NCBI GenBank assembly: GCA_030737835.1
Contig: CM060847.1
Coordinates: 21,354,433-21,418,432 of the forward strand
Direction of reading: 5' to 3'
From: Acorus gramineus
Lineage: Eukaryota > Streptophyta > Magnoliopsida > Acorales > Acoraceae
DNA: 64,000 nucleotides
Shown: positions 46,705 through 57,620 of the stretch, in pieces
Layout: each line of letters begins with the position of its first letter
Numbering within the stretch: position 1 is the first letter of the stretch
Translations under genes and position numbers: made by a program
The notes under the pieces: generated by a model
Told to the model about the DNA's origin: nothing
Seen by the model: only the letters and a program-made list of their open reading frames with translations
Database searches by the model: none

Positions 46705-46933
46705 AGTGTCACAATTTTTTTGGGGGGTTTTAATTTTTTAAAAAGTTAAAAGTTGTTATCAAACAGGTCGGCTTACATGCATCATCATTACTAGATTTTT
46801 TCAAAGGACTGTGTCTTAAAATCTGTGTTTCATATAATAGTCATCATTATTACATCCTCAAAAGGTGTGCATAAAATAGCTAAAAACTAAAAATAGTTTT
46901 TCAAACTGTGTTTTCAAATGCACTTTTAAAGAG
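46705..46933. mobile_element. MITE-like element, copy 2
   Basis: Shares ordered words with 9480-9717 (AAAAGTTAAAAG, ATGCATCATCAT, TCATCATTATTACA, CCTCAAAAG, TTTAAAGAG) in the same orientation. Left end decayed. Confidence 0.6.
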
Positions 46934-47663
46934 TTGTGTACACTACTTTCAATCATATTGTTCAAGGACCTTAACCCAAGTCTTCAATGGGAGGTGTCTC
47001 TTTTTAACCACCAGGTTATGGAGATTTGATCACGATCATATTTATCTTGGACGTTGTTAGAAGTAATCTCATATTTTTATTTCATATCTTGTCTTACGAT
47101 TGTGTACCTTTGTTAGAAAGTGTATGATATTTATGTATATATCTTTATTTAAAACATAATATGCATATAGGACAAAAAATGAATTTCAAATTAGAATGGT
47201 TTAAACATTATCTAATTTTTTATGGGTAAGGGGACAAGCTTAATTTATTGTTTAGGACATTGAATGGATTAATAGTCTTAATGGTGATATACTCAATCAT
47301 ATTTTAGTACTAAAGCAATATATAAAATTTACTCTATGTGGGAAGATAAAATGAGTTCCTTTTGAGTAGCACATGTCCTGGGTGATCTGTACTTTCGGTT
47401 CTAAGTTTTAAGTCCCACCAAGTCGAGGTCATGGAAAATATCCCCTCAAGGCATGACTCTAATGAATAAAGACAAACATGTTGGTAGATGATAAAAATTA
47501 ACTACTATGATTTATACAAATGTACTTATCCATACACTGTCTAAATACAGTCATATATTCATGCATTAGCCATCCATTAATATATATACTTTATTAGGCA
47601 AGTTATATATCTCGTTAATTTTTTTACGATTGCTAAAGATGAGTTTATGCAATTCAAAATAGA

Positions 47664-47704
<41 letters not shown>
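47664..47704. repeat. TA microsatellite
   Basis: Almost pure (TA)n with one G interruption. Confidence 0.9.
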
Positions 47705-48229
47705 ATTAAAATGTATATCTCACTATATGATGTTTACTATTTTTAAAAAATTAAAACATTTGACGATTGTTCGTGGGATTGTCCTTAACATTTTTCATAA
47801 AAATAACACGAAGTCAATTAAATAAGTTTTTTTTATAAATGTCCAACATTAATAAGGATTTAAGAAAAGAAAATGATATGTCTAGTCTGTGTGCAGCCCT
47901 ATACGCGACTCTCACTGTTTTTTTAATATAAACTCACTAATTGTACATATATACTGTTATAAAAGTGAAATATATACAGAGATACACTAACGCAAATTTT
48001 ATAGTAATTTTTTTTTTCTTACTCTATGATAATATACTGCAATAAAGCTGCAGACGGGACTGTAAATCGGAATAAGTGTATCATCCTCCTATAAATAAAA
48101 TTTTACAAAATGATCTTTATGTATCAAAATTTTATAAGGCATATAATGTCAATTTATTTACCAAAAAACAAATCCATTACACGTGATTGAACTATGATTT
48201 TCATGACAAATAGGGTAAGCTTTGGGAAA

Positions 48230-48515
48230 TTTTACAGGATGTGGACGATGTCACCCTTAACATTTCATGTGTTAATTTAAGATTGACATGGATAATTTTG
48301 ATCACCCAATGAACATCTCTCTTTAATTCTCTCTCACCCAATACACACACACAAACACCAACAATATTCATTGTATCTCAAGAACATTATATTTTGTGTT
48401 ATTTTGGTTGGCTTTTTAAGTTTGTTTGGAGAAATAGTTGTGAAAATTACATGCTTTTGTTTTGTCTTAACATGTATTTTTATTTTCATACACATGGATA
48501 TTAATTTTTAGGATT
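48230..48515 (+). repeat. Displaced fragment of the PME intron (plus orientation)
   Basis: CTCTCTTTAATTCTCTC, ACACACACACAAACACCAAC, TTGTATCTCAAGAA and GTTTTGTCTTAACATG follow in the same order as the last 200 bp of the PME intron before exon 2 (compare 32205-32330). No exon 2 follows; a MITE does. Confidence 0.7.
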
Positions 48516-49265
48516 TTTGCATATATACCCTTGTTATATTTTAATTTTATTAAAATACCCCTGTTAAAACCCTTTGTGCAAAAATACCCTTGTTATTCTT
48601 TAATAAGTGTGTGCAACTTCGACAGGTTGAACCCGACCCAACCCAAAATTTGGGCGGGTTTAGGTTGGAGTTTTAGCGTTTGGGTTTAACTTGAGCTCGA
48701 ACCCGAGCAACCCGATCCTAATTTAGGTTAGGTTTGGAATGAGGGTTCGGGTAACCAAATCAAGGCGAACCGGAAGTATTCATATATAAGTAAAATATTC
48801 TAAGTAAATTTATAATTTTTTAATGTATAATATAAAATTTGAATTATACAATTTAGTTTTATTTAGAATCTTTCACTTTTATAGTTTCCATATCTTTATT
48901 CTCTAAATAAAAATGTTCCTCATTTTCATCTTTTTTATTTTTGTTATGCGGAGAATTGACTCTTACAAAGTTTTAATTATTTAAAATAATACATTTTTCA
49001 AGTCAAATCCGAACCCAACTCGAGCCCAACCAGAACCCAACCCAACCTGAATTAAACTAGTACCCAACCTGAACCCGAATAAAACCTGACGGGTTGAGTT
49101 TGGGTTGAGCTTCTCAAACTCGAGGGTCGGGTCGGGTCAGGTTTGGGTTTAATTTCTCTAACCTCAGGTTGAGTGCAGGTTGAATTTCTCTAGCCTTTGG
49201 TTGGGTTGGGTTAAGCGGTTGGGTTGAGCTCCAACTCAACCTAACCCACCTAGTTGCACCCCTAA
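48516..49265. mobile_element. Nested MITEs: MULE-like end plus hAT-like fold-back element
   Basis: 48516-48601 (GGATTTTTGCATATATACCC... AAAATACCCCTGTTAAAACC) resembles the ends of the MULE-type MITE at 14375-14932. Inside it begins a ~660-bp element with inverted ends GTGTGCAACTTC and, from the right end, TTAGGGGTGCAACTAGG. Its subterminal regions are rich in GGGTTGGGTT / AACCCAACCC words pointing in opposite directions, typical of fold-back MITEs. No coding capacity. Confidence 0.65.
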
Positions 49266-49554
49266 TCCATACGCTCCGTCACATACCGTATCTGACTCTG
49301 GCTGAACCATGATTAAATGGTTTAACCAGACATGCAAAATGACAAATATGCCCTGACTTAAACCTTAGAAACCTTAAATCTCCTTTCACCAAAAAAAAAA
49401 AACCTTAGAAACCCTAGATCCCCCTTCATCCAAGTAAACCGTACATCCCCTTCATTCATTGAATCCCTTTTGTTCAAAGCCAAGTCATTTGGTCTTTTTT
49501 TTTTTTTTTTTCGGCAAATGTCCAAATTTTGCATGGAATACCACAATCTCCTTT

Positions 49555-49945
49555 TCTTAAGGAATTTTCAAAGCTATTATTTTTAAGAGTTTTATCGAAA
49601 AATCTCCTTTAACAAGTCTCATCTAATTTTTAAACTCTCTTTCAACCTCATTTAAAATGTCTCAACCCCCTCCCCCCCCCCCCCCCTCCAAATCTAATTG
49701 AAAAACATTAACAATGTAAATTGAGTTTTATTTGAGGGTGATTTTTACTTTGTTTTTAAATTTTTTGAGTATCCTATTCAAATGCCAACATTGTAAAAAA
49801 TTAGCATTATTAAATTACGCATGACTTTCAATATTAAAAGAAATTTGAAGTCTCTTTTTGTCATTCCACCATATAAATGTCTTATAAAAGTGTATTTTGT
49901 ATAGTCGTTAAAGATGAGTTCCCAAACAAATTTTCTAAAGTTTAG
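49555..49945 (-). repeat. Displaced fragment of the PME intron (minus orientation)
   Basis: Matches the PME3/PME4 intron as read on + (compare 55315-55620): CTCATCTAATTTTTAAACT, TTTTAAATTTTTTGAGTA, ATAAATGTCTT, AGTTCCCAAAC in order. It lies on the wrong side of the exon 2 relic, so the locus is rearranged. A C run sits at about 49670-49686. Confidence 0.65.
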
Positions 49946-50165
49946 GAAATATATTAACTTTTTGACAATACAAATCTTAAGTGTATAAAAAAAAAAAAAA
50001 AAAAAAAGGTTAAATCACAAACAAAAAAGTAGGACTACAATCTCACAAACCACTTTGAAATAAACCAACTAATTCCAATATGCATTAATAAAATAGGCAC
50101 TAAACATTATGCAACATAAACTAATTAGATTACTCACATGGGATTATATCGTTATTACTATAACT

Positions 50166-51260
50166 CTAAAATCAAAGCACCCAACCGACAGGATCCACCA
50201 CCAGGCCATCAATGAAGGATTGCATGATCATTGTTCTTGAATACTTCTTCCATGGCCTCCCAAGGTATGTTTCAACAGTCTGAGGGTCTAAGCATGGCTT
50301 CCCAGGACATGGTTCCCCATTGATTATGGTACGGTCATGAATAGAGATCGCGGCGTTCAAATTCATGTTCTCTCTCCCTTGAGCTGTAATCACATTAGCT
50401 TGTCCAATGACTGGCGTTTTAAGTTTTATTGTATACTTTTAAAACACAGCAGATGCTAATCCTCCAAAGATAAAATCAATGGTTCAGAAATTTCAAATTC
50501 CCTATAGAATTGCCTCGATCCCTTGATTCACAAAAAGAGTGTCTTGGTGTCTTTCAAAACTGCAACGATAAAAGACTGACTTGTCGCTATCATTCTTCAG
50601 AGCGACGGCTTGACTTTTTCTACATTTACTACATTTTGAAAGAACATTTCTTATGCCATGAAATCACTTCCATGTATCACTGTATGAAAGAAGAAAAAAA
50701 AAAGTTGTCCATAAATATTTAATTGTAAAATAACAAAGTGAGAACACAGTCAAATATAATTAAAACTAAGTCTTCCATAAAATTGAAACTAATCAACACA
50801 AAACATAATATTCTTAGGATGAAACAAATATCATGCGTTATTATGGAATATCATCAATACATATCTTTGGATAGATGACATGTGTCCATCAAAATATTAA
50901 AAACTATTCATTAATAAAGAAACTATTAATGAAAATCCAATCAATGCAATTTGATTGACACATATCCAAACATATACTAGGATTTCTATAAGAACATATA
51001 AAAGATGGAAAGTTTTAATATTTGACACTAAAAAATGTATAGTGGTGATTGCAATAGCATACCCAAATTGGCAGATTGTTGTATGTTCTGGCCATCTGCA
51101 TCATTCCGACTGGCCATCTGCATGATATTTGATTGATTCACAGCCACCATGTCTTCCATGTACAATCTAATTTTAATATGAATCACATAACGTCTTGAAG
51201 TTGCCACGACCATCCTGAGATACCATAACATTCACCATTAAAGACATGTTCACCAGCAAC
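50166..51260 (-). pseudogene. Pectinesterase relic (PME5)
   Basis: Minus strand. Exon 1 relic at about 51060-51260 has VMVSQDGRGNF, then RYVIHIKIRLYMEDM and DADGQNIQQSANLG, with the stretches between them deleted. Exon 2 relic at about 50166-50682 has stops and frameshifts. It keeps GRENMNLNAAISIHDRTIIN, CLDPQTVETYLGRPWKKYSR and SFIDGLVVDPVGW, then ends; about 60 C-terminal residues are lost. The Arg and Trp of LGRPW survive but the Q-D motif is broken by stops. More diverged than PME1-4, so an older copy. Confidence 0.85.
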
Positions 51261-51344
51261 CAAAAAAATATTTATACAAATTAGGCTTAAATGTCACTAA
51301 ACAAACAAAGAAGTAAAAAAATTAAAAGTCAAATCTAACAGACC

Positions 51345-52260
51345 TATTGAAATTTTTATGACTTATTCTTTCTTTAGAGATTATTGTGCATCTATTCTAT
51401 GTAAAAAAAAGGTAGTAATTTTTGAAGGATTAGAACAACTTCTCCCATCTTATCTATGGTTGTTTCTATCTTTCAAATATTTTCCTTTTGCTTCCTCTTC
51501 CATTTTTTTCTTTCCAAAATAGGGAAATATTAACCCCCCGTATAGGGTATAGTGTGAGAGATATATGATTGATTTGATAGATGTGACAGTTTTTGGAATC
51601 TGTGTGAGTATGTTAGATGAGATAAATTTTTTAAAATGACAGAGAATGATATTTTTATCCATTGACATAGATAAGCCTTGATAAGCAATTCCACCATTTC
51701 CTAAGAATAGTTATCAGGCCTTATTCTAGCTTATCCAGACATAACTATCAGGGTTTATTCTATCAAAACAAACAACTTTTTTAAGTTATTCTCATCTATT
51801 CATCATTATTCTTGCCTTATGTTCCATGCCATACGGGGGGTAAAAGATTTGTTTCAAGAATTATTGAAATCAAACATTTTTAAGAATAAAAAAAAAAGTT
51901 CTAAATTTTAGGAATGTCGAAATCATCCAGTTTTAAAATTTCTAAAAAAAATTGATAATTTTAAGATACCAAATCATTCATTTTTAAGAATTCTACCAAT
52001 TTTTTTTTCTTTAATTTCTAAAATTTTAAGAATACCCAACAAATCTTCTAAATTTTAAGAATGCATGCTAATTTTTTGTTGATGTTAAGGTACTCATAAG
52101 AAAATGATATAAAAATCATTATCAAATAAAAATCTATTTTTCAGCTTTATTAGTGTTTCTCAACTGATTGGGAAAGTGAACATTTTAAATGATGATGAGA
52201 GAGAGTTTAAGCATTAGATGAGGTAAAGCGAATTAAATCATTTAGATTAATACATTTTTG
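51345..52260 (-). repeat. Upstream-region relic of PME5
   Basis: Diverged match to the PME upstream region (AAATAGGGAAAT..., TTCTAAAATTTTAAGAAT, TTAAGAATTCTACCAA). An unrelated ~330-bp stretch at about 51520-51845 with 'ACGGGGGGTA' and 'CCCCCCGTAT' at its ends is inserted; these ends are inverted copies of each other. Confidence 0.55.
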
Positions 52261-52989
52261 AAAAAAATACATTTTATGTAGAATTTTTAAAAATGAATGA
52301 TTTAGGTATTTTCAAAATATATAATTTTTTTAGATATTTTTTTCTATTCTAAATAAGTATTAGTAAGGATACGATTTCGACATATAACCTTTTTGTTATA
52401 CATCCTTTCTCTTTTTATCATTGGTGGATATTTTAATGATTTCTTATTGTGTCTAATCTTAATTTTCTCTTTTTTTGTCCTAAATAGATATTTATAATTC
52501 AATAAATGTTAAAAATCCTATAATTACATGATATCGGGTTGTGTCCCATCATTAATGTTCATAGATGAGAAAACTCCAAAATTCTTGAAAAATGGATTTT
52601 TACGGTTTATAAAAAAGTTAAAGGCATTTGAGTCCTTATAAACATCCATAAACCCATATAATTCTTTGAAATTTTGGAGCCGGATATATAAGTAATTTAA
52701 ACTGCTATGCTTAGTCAATTTAATTCATGAATTACCTTTTTATTTAAATTAACACTATATTCTTTCATTTAATAAAATAAAATAAAATATATTATCATAA
52801 TATTCATTTTCACTTTGTTTTCTTTTGCGGATTTTGCTGGCATTAATAAAAACAAATACACGGTTAGAAATGCATATCCGAAAAAAGTGGAAGTGTGTTG
52901 AACTTTATCCTCAGTAAATAGTGCTATCTCACGCACACGGTTATATAGCTCTTATCACAGAGAGATACGATCACTTAGTTTTGTTTATT

Positions 52990-53765
52990 TGGAGTGCGAG
53001 CTATGGAGAAACCATGATTAACGCATAGGGCGCTCACAGACACGATTAATTCAAACTTAATTTTGTGTATCTTGTGTTATTGTTAATGATTTGATCTCAA
53101 GCTTATTTTAACTTATTTGTCCTGCATTGTGATGATTGAAGTGCAATTCGAGTTGCTAAATTAACTGGTGGAACACATGCATCATGGTCACTAATTTCAT
53201 GACAATATTTTAGGGTTCTAAAATTAAATGAATATTGTTATGCACAATCCTAGTTACAATTTCAAGTGTAGTTCTTACATGATTTTGGTTTCTTTTACTA
53301 CAAAGGTGTATCCTTAAGGTGATGCAGCATGGATAATGTTACATCGTCCTCATGTGTTTTACATTTTTTTTTTAAAGTTATATACTACTTCATCATGTAC
53401 TTCAATTCATTTTATTGACCCACTTATTTAATTACGAAGCAAAAATTAATTGCAAGTTTCGTTTAAATATGTATTTTATCATTGAACATAAGTGGGACTA
53501 TATCTGAGTTTGTAAACTTGTAATATAAACTTCTGAAAGATATACTTTATATAAATTAAAAATAACTTTAATGAATCCGTATGGACCATTTATAGAAAAA
53601 TGAAAAAATCACATGCGTCATTTTGGTAATATTATATATATACCTCGTTGTAATATGTTAGACTGTGGGACTATAAATAGAAATGTGTAATATCACCCAT
53701 TTAACTAACCAAATTAAAACTAGCTAACAAGCAAATAGCTGCTACCTTCACAAAGGGATTACAAG
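52990..53765 (-). repeat. PME 3' flank (arm boundary), right side, diverged
   Basis: Diverged inverted version of 33450-34150: TTGTGTTATTGTTAATG, GGAACACATGCATCATGGTC, CACTTATTTAA, GGAATGT... It marks the inner end of the right arm. Confidence 0.6.
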
Positions 53766-53770
53766 TTCAG

Positions 53771-54190
53771 AATTTGCTTCAATTTTTTAGTTTATAACTG
53801 GTAGTATATATTATATAGAGAGAGACATATGGTTGCAGAATCTGGATCAAAGAAGGTCAAGTACTCCAAGCACCACAAAATCCTTTCAAACAAACTAAAT
53901 AATTTAAATAAGCATTAATAATCTTAATCATCCGAATATGATTAATAATCTTAATCATCTAAATAATTTGCTTTCAATTTTTAAATTTATGTATTGGTAA
54001 TATATATATTATATAGAGAGAGACATATGGTTGCAGAATCTGGATCAAAGAAGGGCAAGCACTCCAATCACCAGAAAATCCTTTCAAGCAAATTACATCA
54101 TTTAAATACGCATTAATCATCCGAATATGGAATGCAAATTACAACTCTAGCTTAAACTTAAAGCATCTAAATAGTACTCTTAAATATTTA
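53771..54190. repeat. About 200-bp tandem duplication behind PME3
   Basis: ATATAGAGAGAGACATATGG and the following GTTGCAGAATCTGGATCAAA occur at about 53813 and 54011. Both are followed by AATCCTTTCAA. This is in the 3' flank of PME3 and is single behind PME4. Confidence 0.8.
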
Positions 54191-54292
54191 TTCAGTAAAA
54201 CTAAGAAGAAAGATCCTAATCTTCCATACATAATATTATAAACTAGAAACCTAGCTAATTCCCCCAACTAACACATCATGATTGATAGGGAT

Positions 54293-56462
54293 TCATATGA
54301 GACCTGACACATAAGGAACACCAGTTGCAGGAATCCATTCATCTCCTTGTATGAGAGAGTTCACTGTGTATGTCATCGCTTCTCGTGGATCATCAATGGC
54401 CTTATAATCCAACCACCTAACTCTTCTACTTGTATCAGCTCCAGGTCCTCTGTTTTGAAACTCCCTGTAGGTGCATGTTTTCTCATATCCTTCATGAGGC
54501 AACCAACCAGCTGGATCAACTAAAAAATCAATGAAGGACTGCATGATCATGGTTCTTGAATACTTCATCCATGGCCTCCCAAGGTATGTTTTGACCACCT
54601 GAGGGTCTAAGCATGGCATCCCTGGACATGGTTCACCATTGATTATAAGACAATCCTGGATAGAAATAGCCGTATTCAAATTAACATTCTCTCTTCCTTG
54701 AGCTGTGATCACATTTGCTTCTCCCTTGATCGGCGTTCTAACTTTTATCGTACACTTCTGAAACACAGCAGATGCATCCCCGAAAATAAAATCAATGGTT
54801 CCGGAGATTTCACATTCCCTGTAGAATTGTCTCCCTTGATTCACATAAAGTGTGTCTTGGTGTCCTTCAAAACTACAACGATAAAAGACCGATTTGTCTC
54901 CATCATTCTTAAGAGCGACGGCTTGGTACTTTTCTATGAAAGGACATGTCTTGCGCTATGAAATCACTTCCTTGTATAACTGAATCAAAAGAAATAAACA
55001 TTTGTGTAAAAGAAATAAATATTTTTATAAATATTTATGTTTAAAAATAAAAATTCATATTAAGACAAACAAAACCAAATTACATAACTAATTCTCCAAC
55101 AAACTTAGAAATTTCTTGAGATACAACCAACAATGCTAGTGTTTGTGTGTATATTAGGAACTAAAGAGGGAACTAAAGAGAGATTATTCTTCATATGCTT
55201 GTTGCTTTTATAGGGAAAATACCCCTAATAAAATCTTCTAAATATAAGAAATACCCAAGATGACGACTTTTAAAATTTGTACCAAAAAAATCTCATTTAA
55301 AAATGACATAAATAACATTGTCTCATCTATTTTTTAAACTTTCTCACACTATTTAAAATATTACACACCCTAATTGATAAACATGAACAATATCAAAAAT
55401 GATTTTTTATTTGAGAGTGTTTTTACTTATTTTTAAATTTTTTGAGTACTCTATCAAAAGTGTTTAACATTCTAAAAAATTGGCATTCTTAAGTTTTAGT
55501 GGATTTTTAGTTATTCCCAACTTTTTAATGTTTTTTCCAGAATATTTTTTTGTTATTTCATGTTATAAATGTCTTGCATAAGGATTTAATTTATAATATT
55601 TAAATGTAAGTTCCCAAACGGGATCGTATATGACTTTAAAAGCATGCAAACAATCTTTTAAAATGAAAAAAAAAATCACTTTCTGACAATTAATTCACCT
55701 CATAATAGTGTATTAAGAAATACAAGAATACTTTATTCACCAATAAAATTAGTTTTTAATTTTTTTCAATTAGGGTGTGAAACGATTAAACATGTGAGAA
55801 AATTTAAATATTAGATAATATAAGGGTAGTTAAGTAATTTTATATTATAAGATTGTGGAAGAAGATTTTTTTTAGGTGTAACTCTAAAAAATGGTTGATT
55901 TTGTTATTTCTAATACTTATATGATTTTTTTGGGTTATTTTCACTTGTTTTTGCATTACTTGAAAATGCCTTTATTTTTTTAATTTCAAGAACAAACCTT
56001 TTACATTCATACAAATAATGTTGTCACGGTGTAATGAGAATCTTTTGATAGACACAATGAAGAATGAAATTAAATATTAACAAAACATAACAGATGAAAC
56101 ATTTGAAAGATTAATTGGATGCACAAGCATAGAGAATTAAAAAAATAATTCAAAAATCATATAATATTAAACATTAAAAAATAATGATTGTTATATATCA
56201 TACCCAGATTAGCAGATTGTTGAATGTTTTGGCCATCCACATCACTCCGAGTAGTTCTCATCACTGTCTTTCCCATCCCATCCCCAAGAAACATGATGTT
56301 GGATTGTTTCACAACCACCATCTCTTCCATGTAAAATCCAACTTTAATGTAGATCACATAACGTTTTGAACTATTGAATGGTGCATTCTTCACAGCCTCT
56401 GTTATTGTCCTGAAGTTGCCCTGACCATCTTGAGATACAGTAACATTCACCTTTGAAGACAT
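54293..56462 (-). pseudogene. Pectinesterase PME3, frameshifted
   Basis: Exon 1 56204-56468 (ATG 56462), exon 2 54293-54979. Exon 1 protein is identical to PME2. Compared with PME4, exon 2 lacks 14 bases (after ...TTTTCTAT on +, near 54936), inside the codons for the segment just before QAVAL. That shifts the frame and would end translation early. Downstream the catalytic motifs (HQDTLY, DFIFGDA, LGRPW) are intact, so the damage is recent or an assembly error. Only 687 of the expected 701 bases are present in exon 2. Confidence 0.85.
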
Positions 56463-56626
56463 GTTTCGCTGCAATCATAAAAGTTTTTATTTAGGCTTTG
56501 ATATCACTAAACAAACAAATTAACAAATAAAAAATTAAAATTCAGAACTAACGGACCTATTCAAACTTCTAAGACTTTTTCTTTCTCTAGAGATTCTTTG
56601 TGCATCTTTCCTATGGCACCACTGCA

Positions 56627-56634
56627 CTTATATA
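56627..56634 (-). promoter_or_regulatory. TATA box of PME3
   Basis: TATATAAG on minus, in the same place as in PME1 and PME2, followed by the same leader with the short ATG frame. Confidence 0.6.
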
Positions 56635-57620
56635 GTCTTTTTATGTTGTCAAAAATAGTAGTAAAATTTGAAGCATTAGAACATTTTATCTATGGTTTGA
56701 TTCTATCTTTCAAAATTCTCCTTTTAGTTTATCTTCCATTATCTTTTTGTTTTCCAAATAGAAAAAATTCCATAAATTATTCTTAAGAATTACCGAAATA
56801 AAGCATTTCTAAGAATTTTAAAAAAATGTTCTAAATTTAGAAAAGTCCAAATCATCCATTCCTATGAATTCTAAAAAAAAATCTTAAAAATACCAAATCA
56901 TTCATTTTTAAGAATTCTACCAAAAAATTTTCTTTAATTAATTTCTAAAATTTAAGAATGTGCAACAAATCTTCTAAAGTCTTATCTATGGTTGAGTCTA
57001 TCTTTCAAATGTTCTCCTTTTAGATCATCTTCCACTGTCCTTTTTTTTTCCCAAATAGAAAAAATACTAAAAATTATTCTTAAGAAATGTCAAACTCAAA
57101 TATTTTTAAGGATTTTAAAAAATTATCTAAAGTTTAGAAATATTTAAATTATCCTATTTTAAAATTTAATTCTTAATTTAAAAAATAGTAAACCATTCAT
57201 TTTTAAGAATTCTACTAAAAAGTTTTCTTCTATTAATTTCTAAAATATAAGAATGCCCACAGATCTTCTAAAATTTGTGTACTGTTCTCATATAAGATAC
57301 TCATGATTATAAAAAATAATATTAAAATCATTGTCATATAAAAAAACCTATTTTTTTCTGTTTTACTAATGTTTCTCAAGTCTCAACTGACCGAGGATTT
57401 GAATATATTAAATGAAGAAAGAGTTTTAGCATATGATTTAAGATAAATAAAGTCAATTTAGGTTAATAAATATCCAAAAACAAAGACATTTTGTTTGTAG
57501 AATTTCTAAAAATGATCTATTTGGGTATCCCTAAAAATCTAGAAGATTATTTTGGATATTTTTTGTCCTTTTAAATTGGTGTTAATTAGATTGTCCTTTA
57601 GATCCATGACACAACGTAAA
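56635..57620 (-). repeat. PME3 upstream region
   Basis: Inverted match of 37445-38445, including both versions of the ~310-bp internal duplication. It ends at the Copia break (AAAGCCTACATAAATT on +). Confidence 0.8.

Larger units (their letters stand above)
45372..48199. other. Intergenic sequence upstream of the purine permease
   Basis: No gene recognised. Contains the second copy of a MITE (46705-46933) and a TA-rich microsatellite at about 47664-47704. The 61-codon ORF at 45862 has no similarity I know. Confidence 0.55.
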
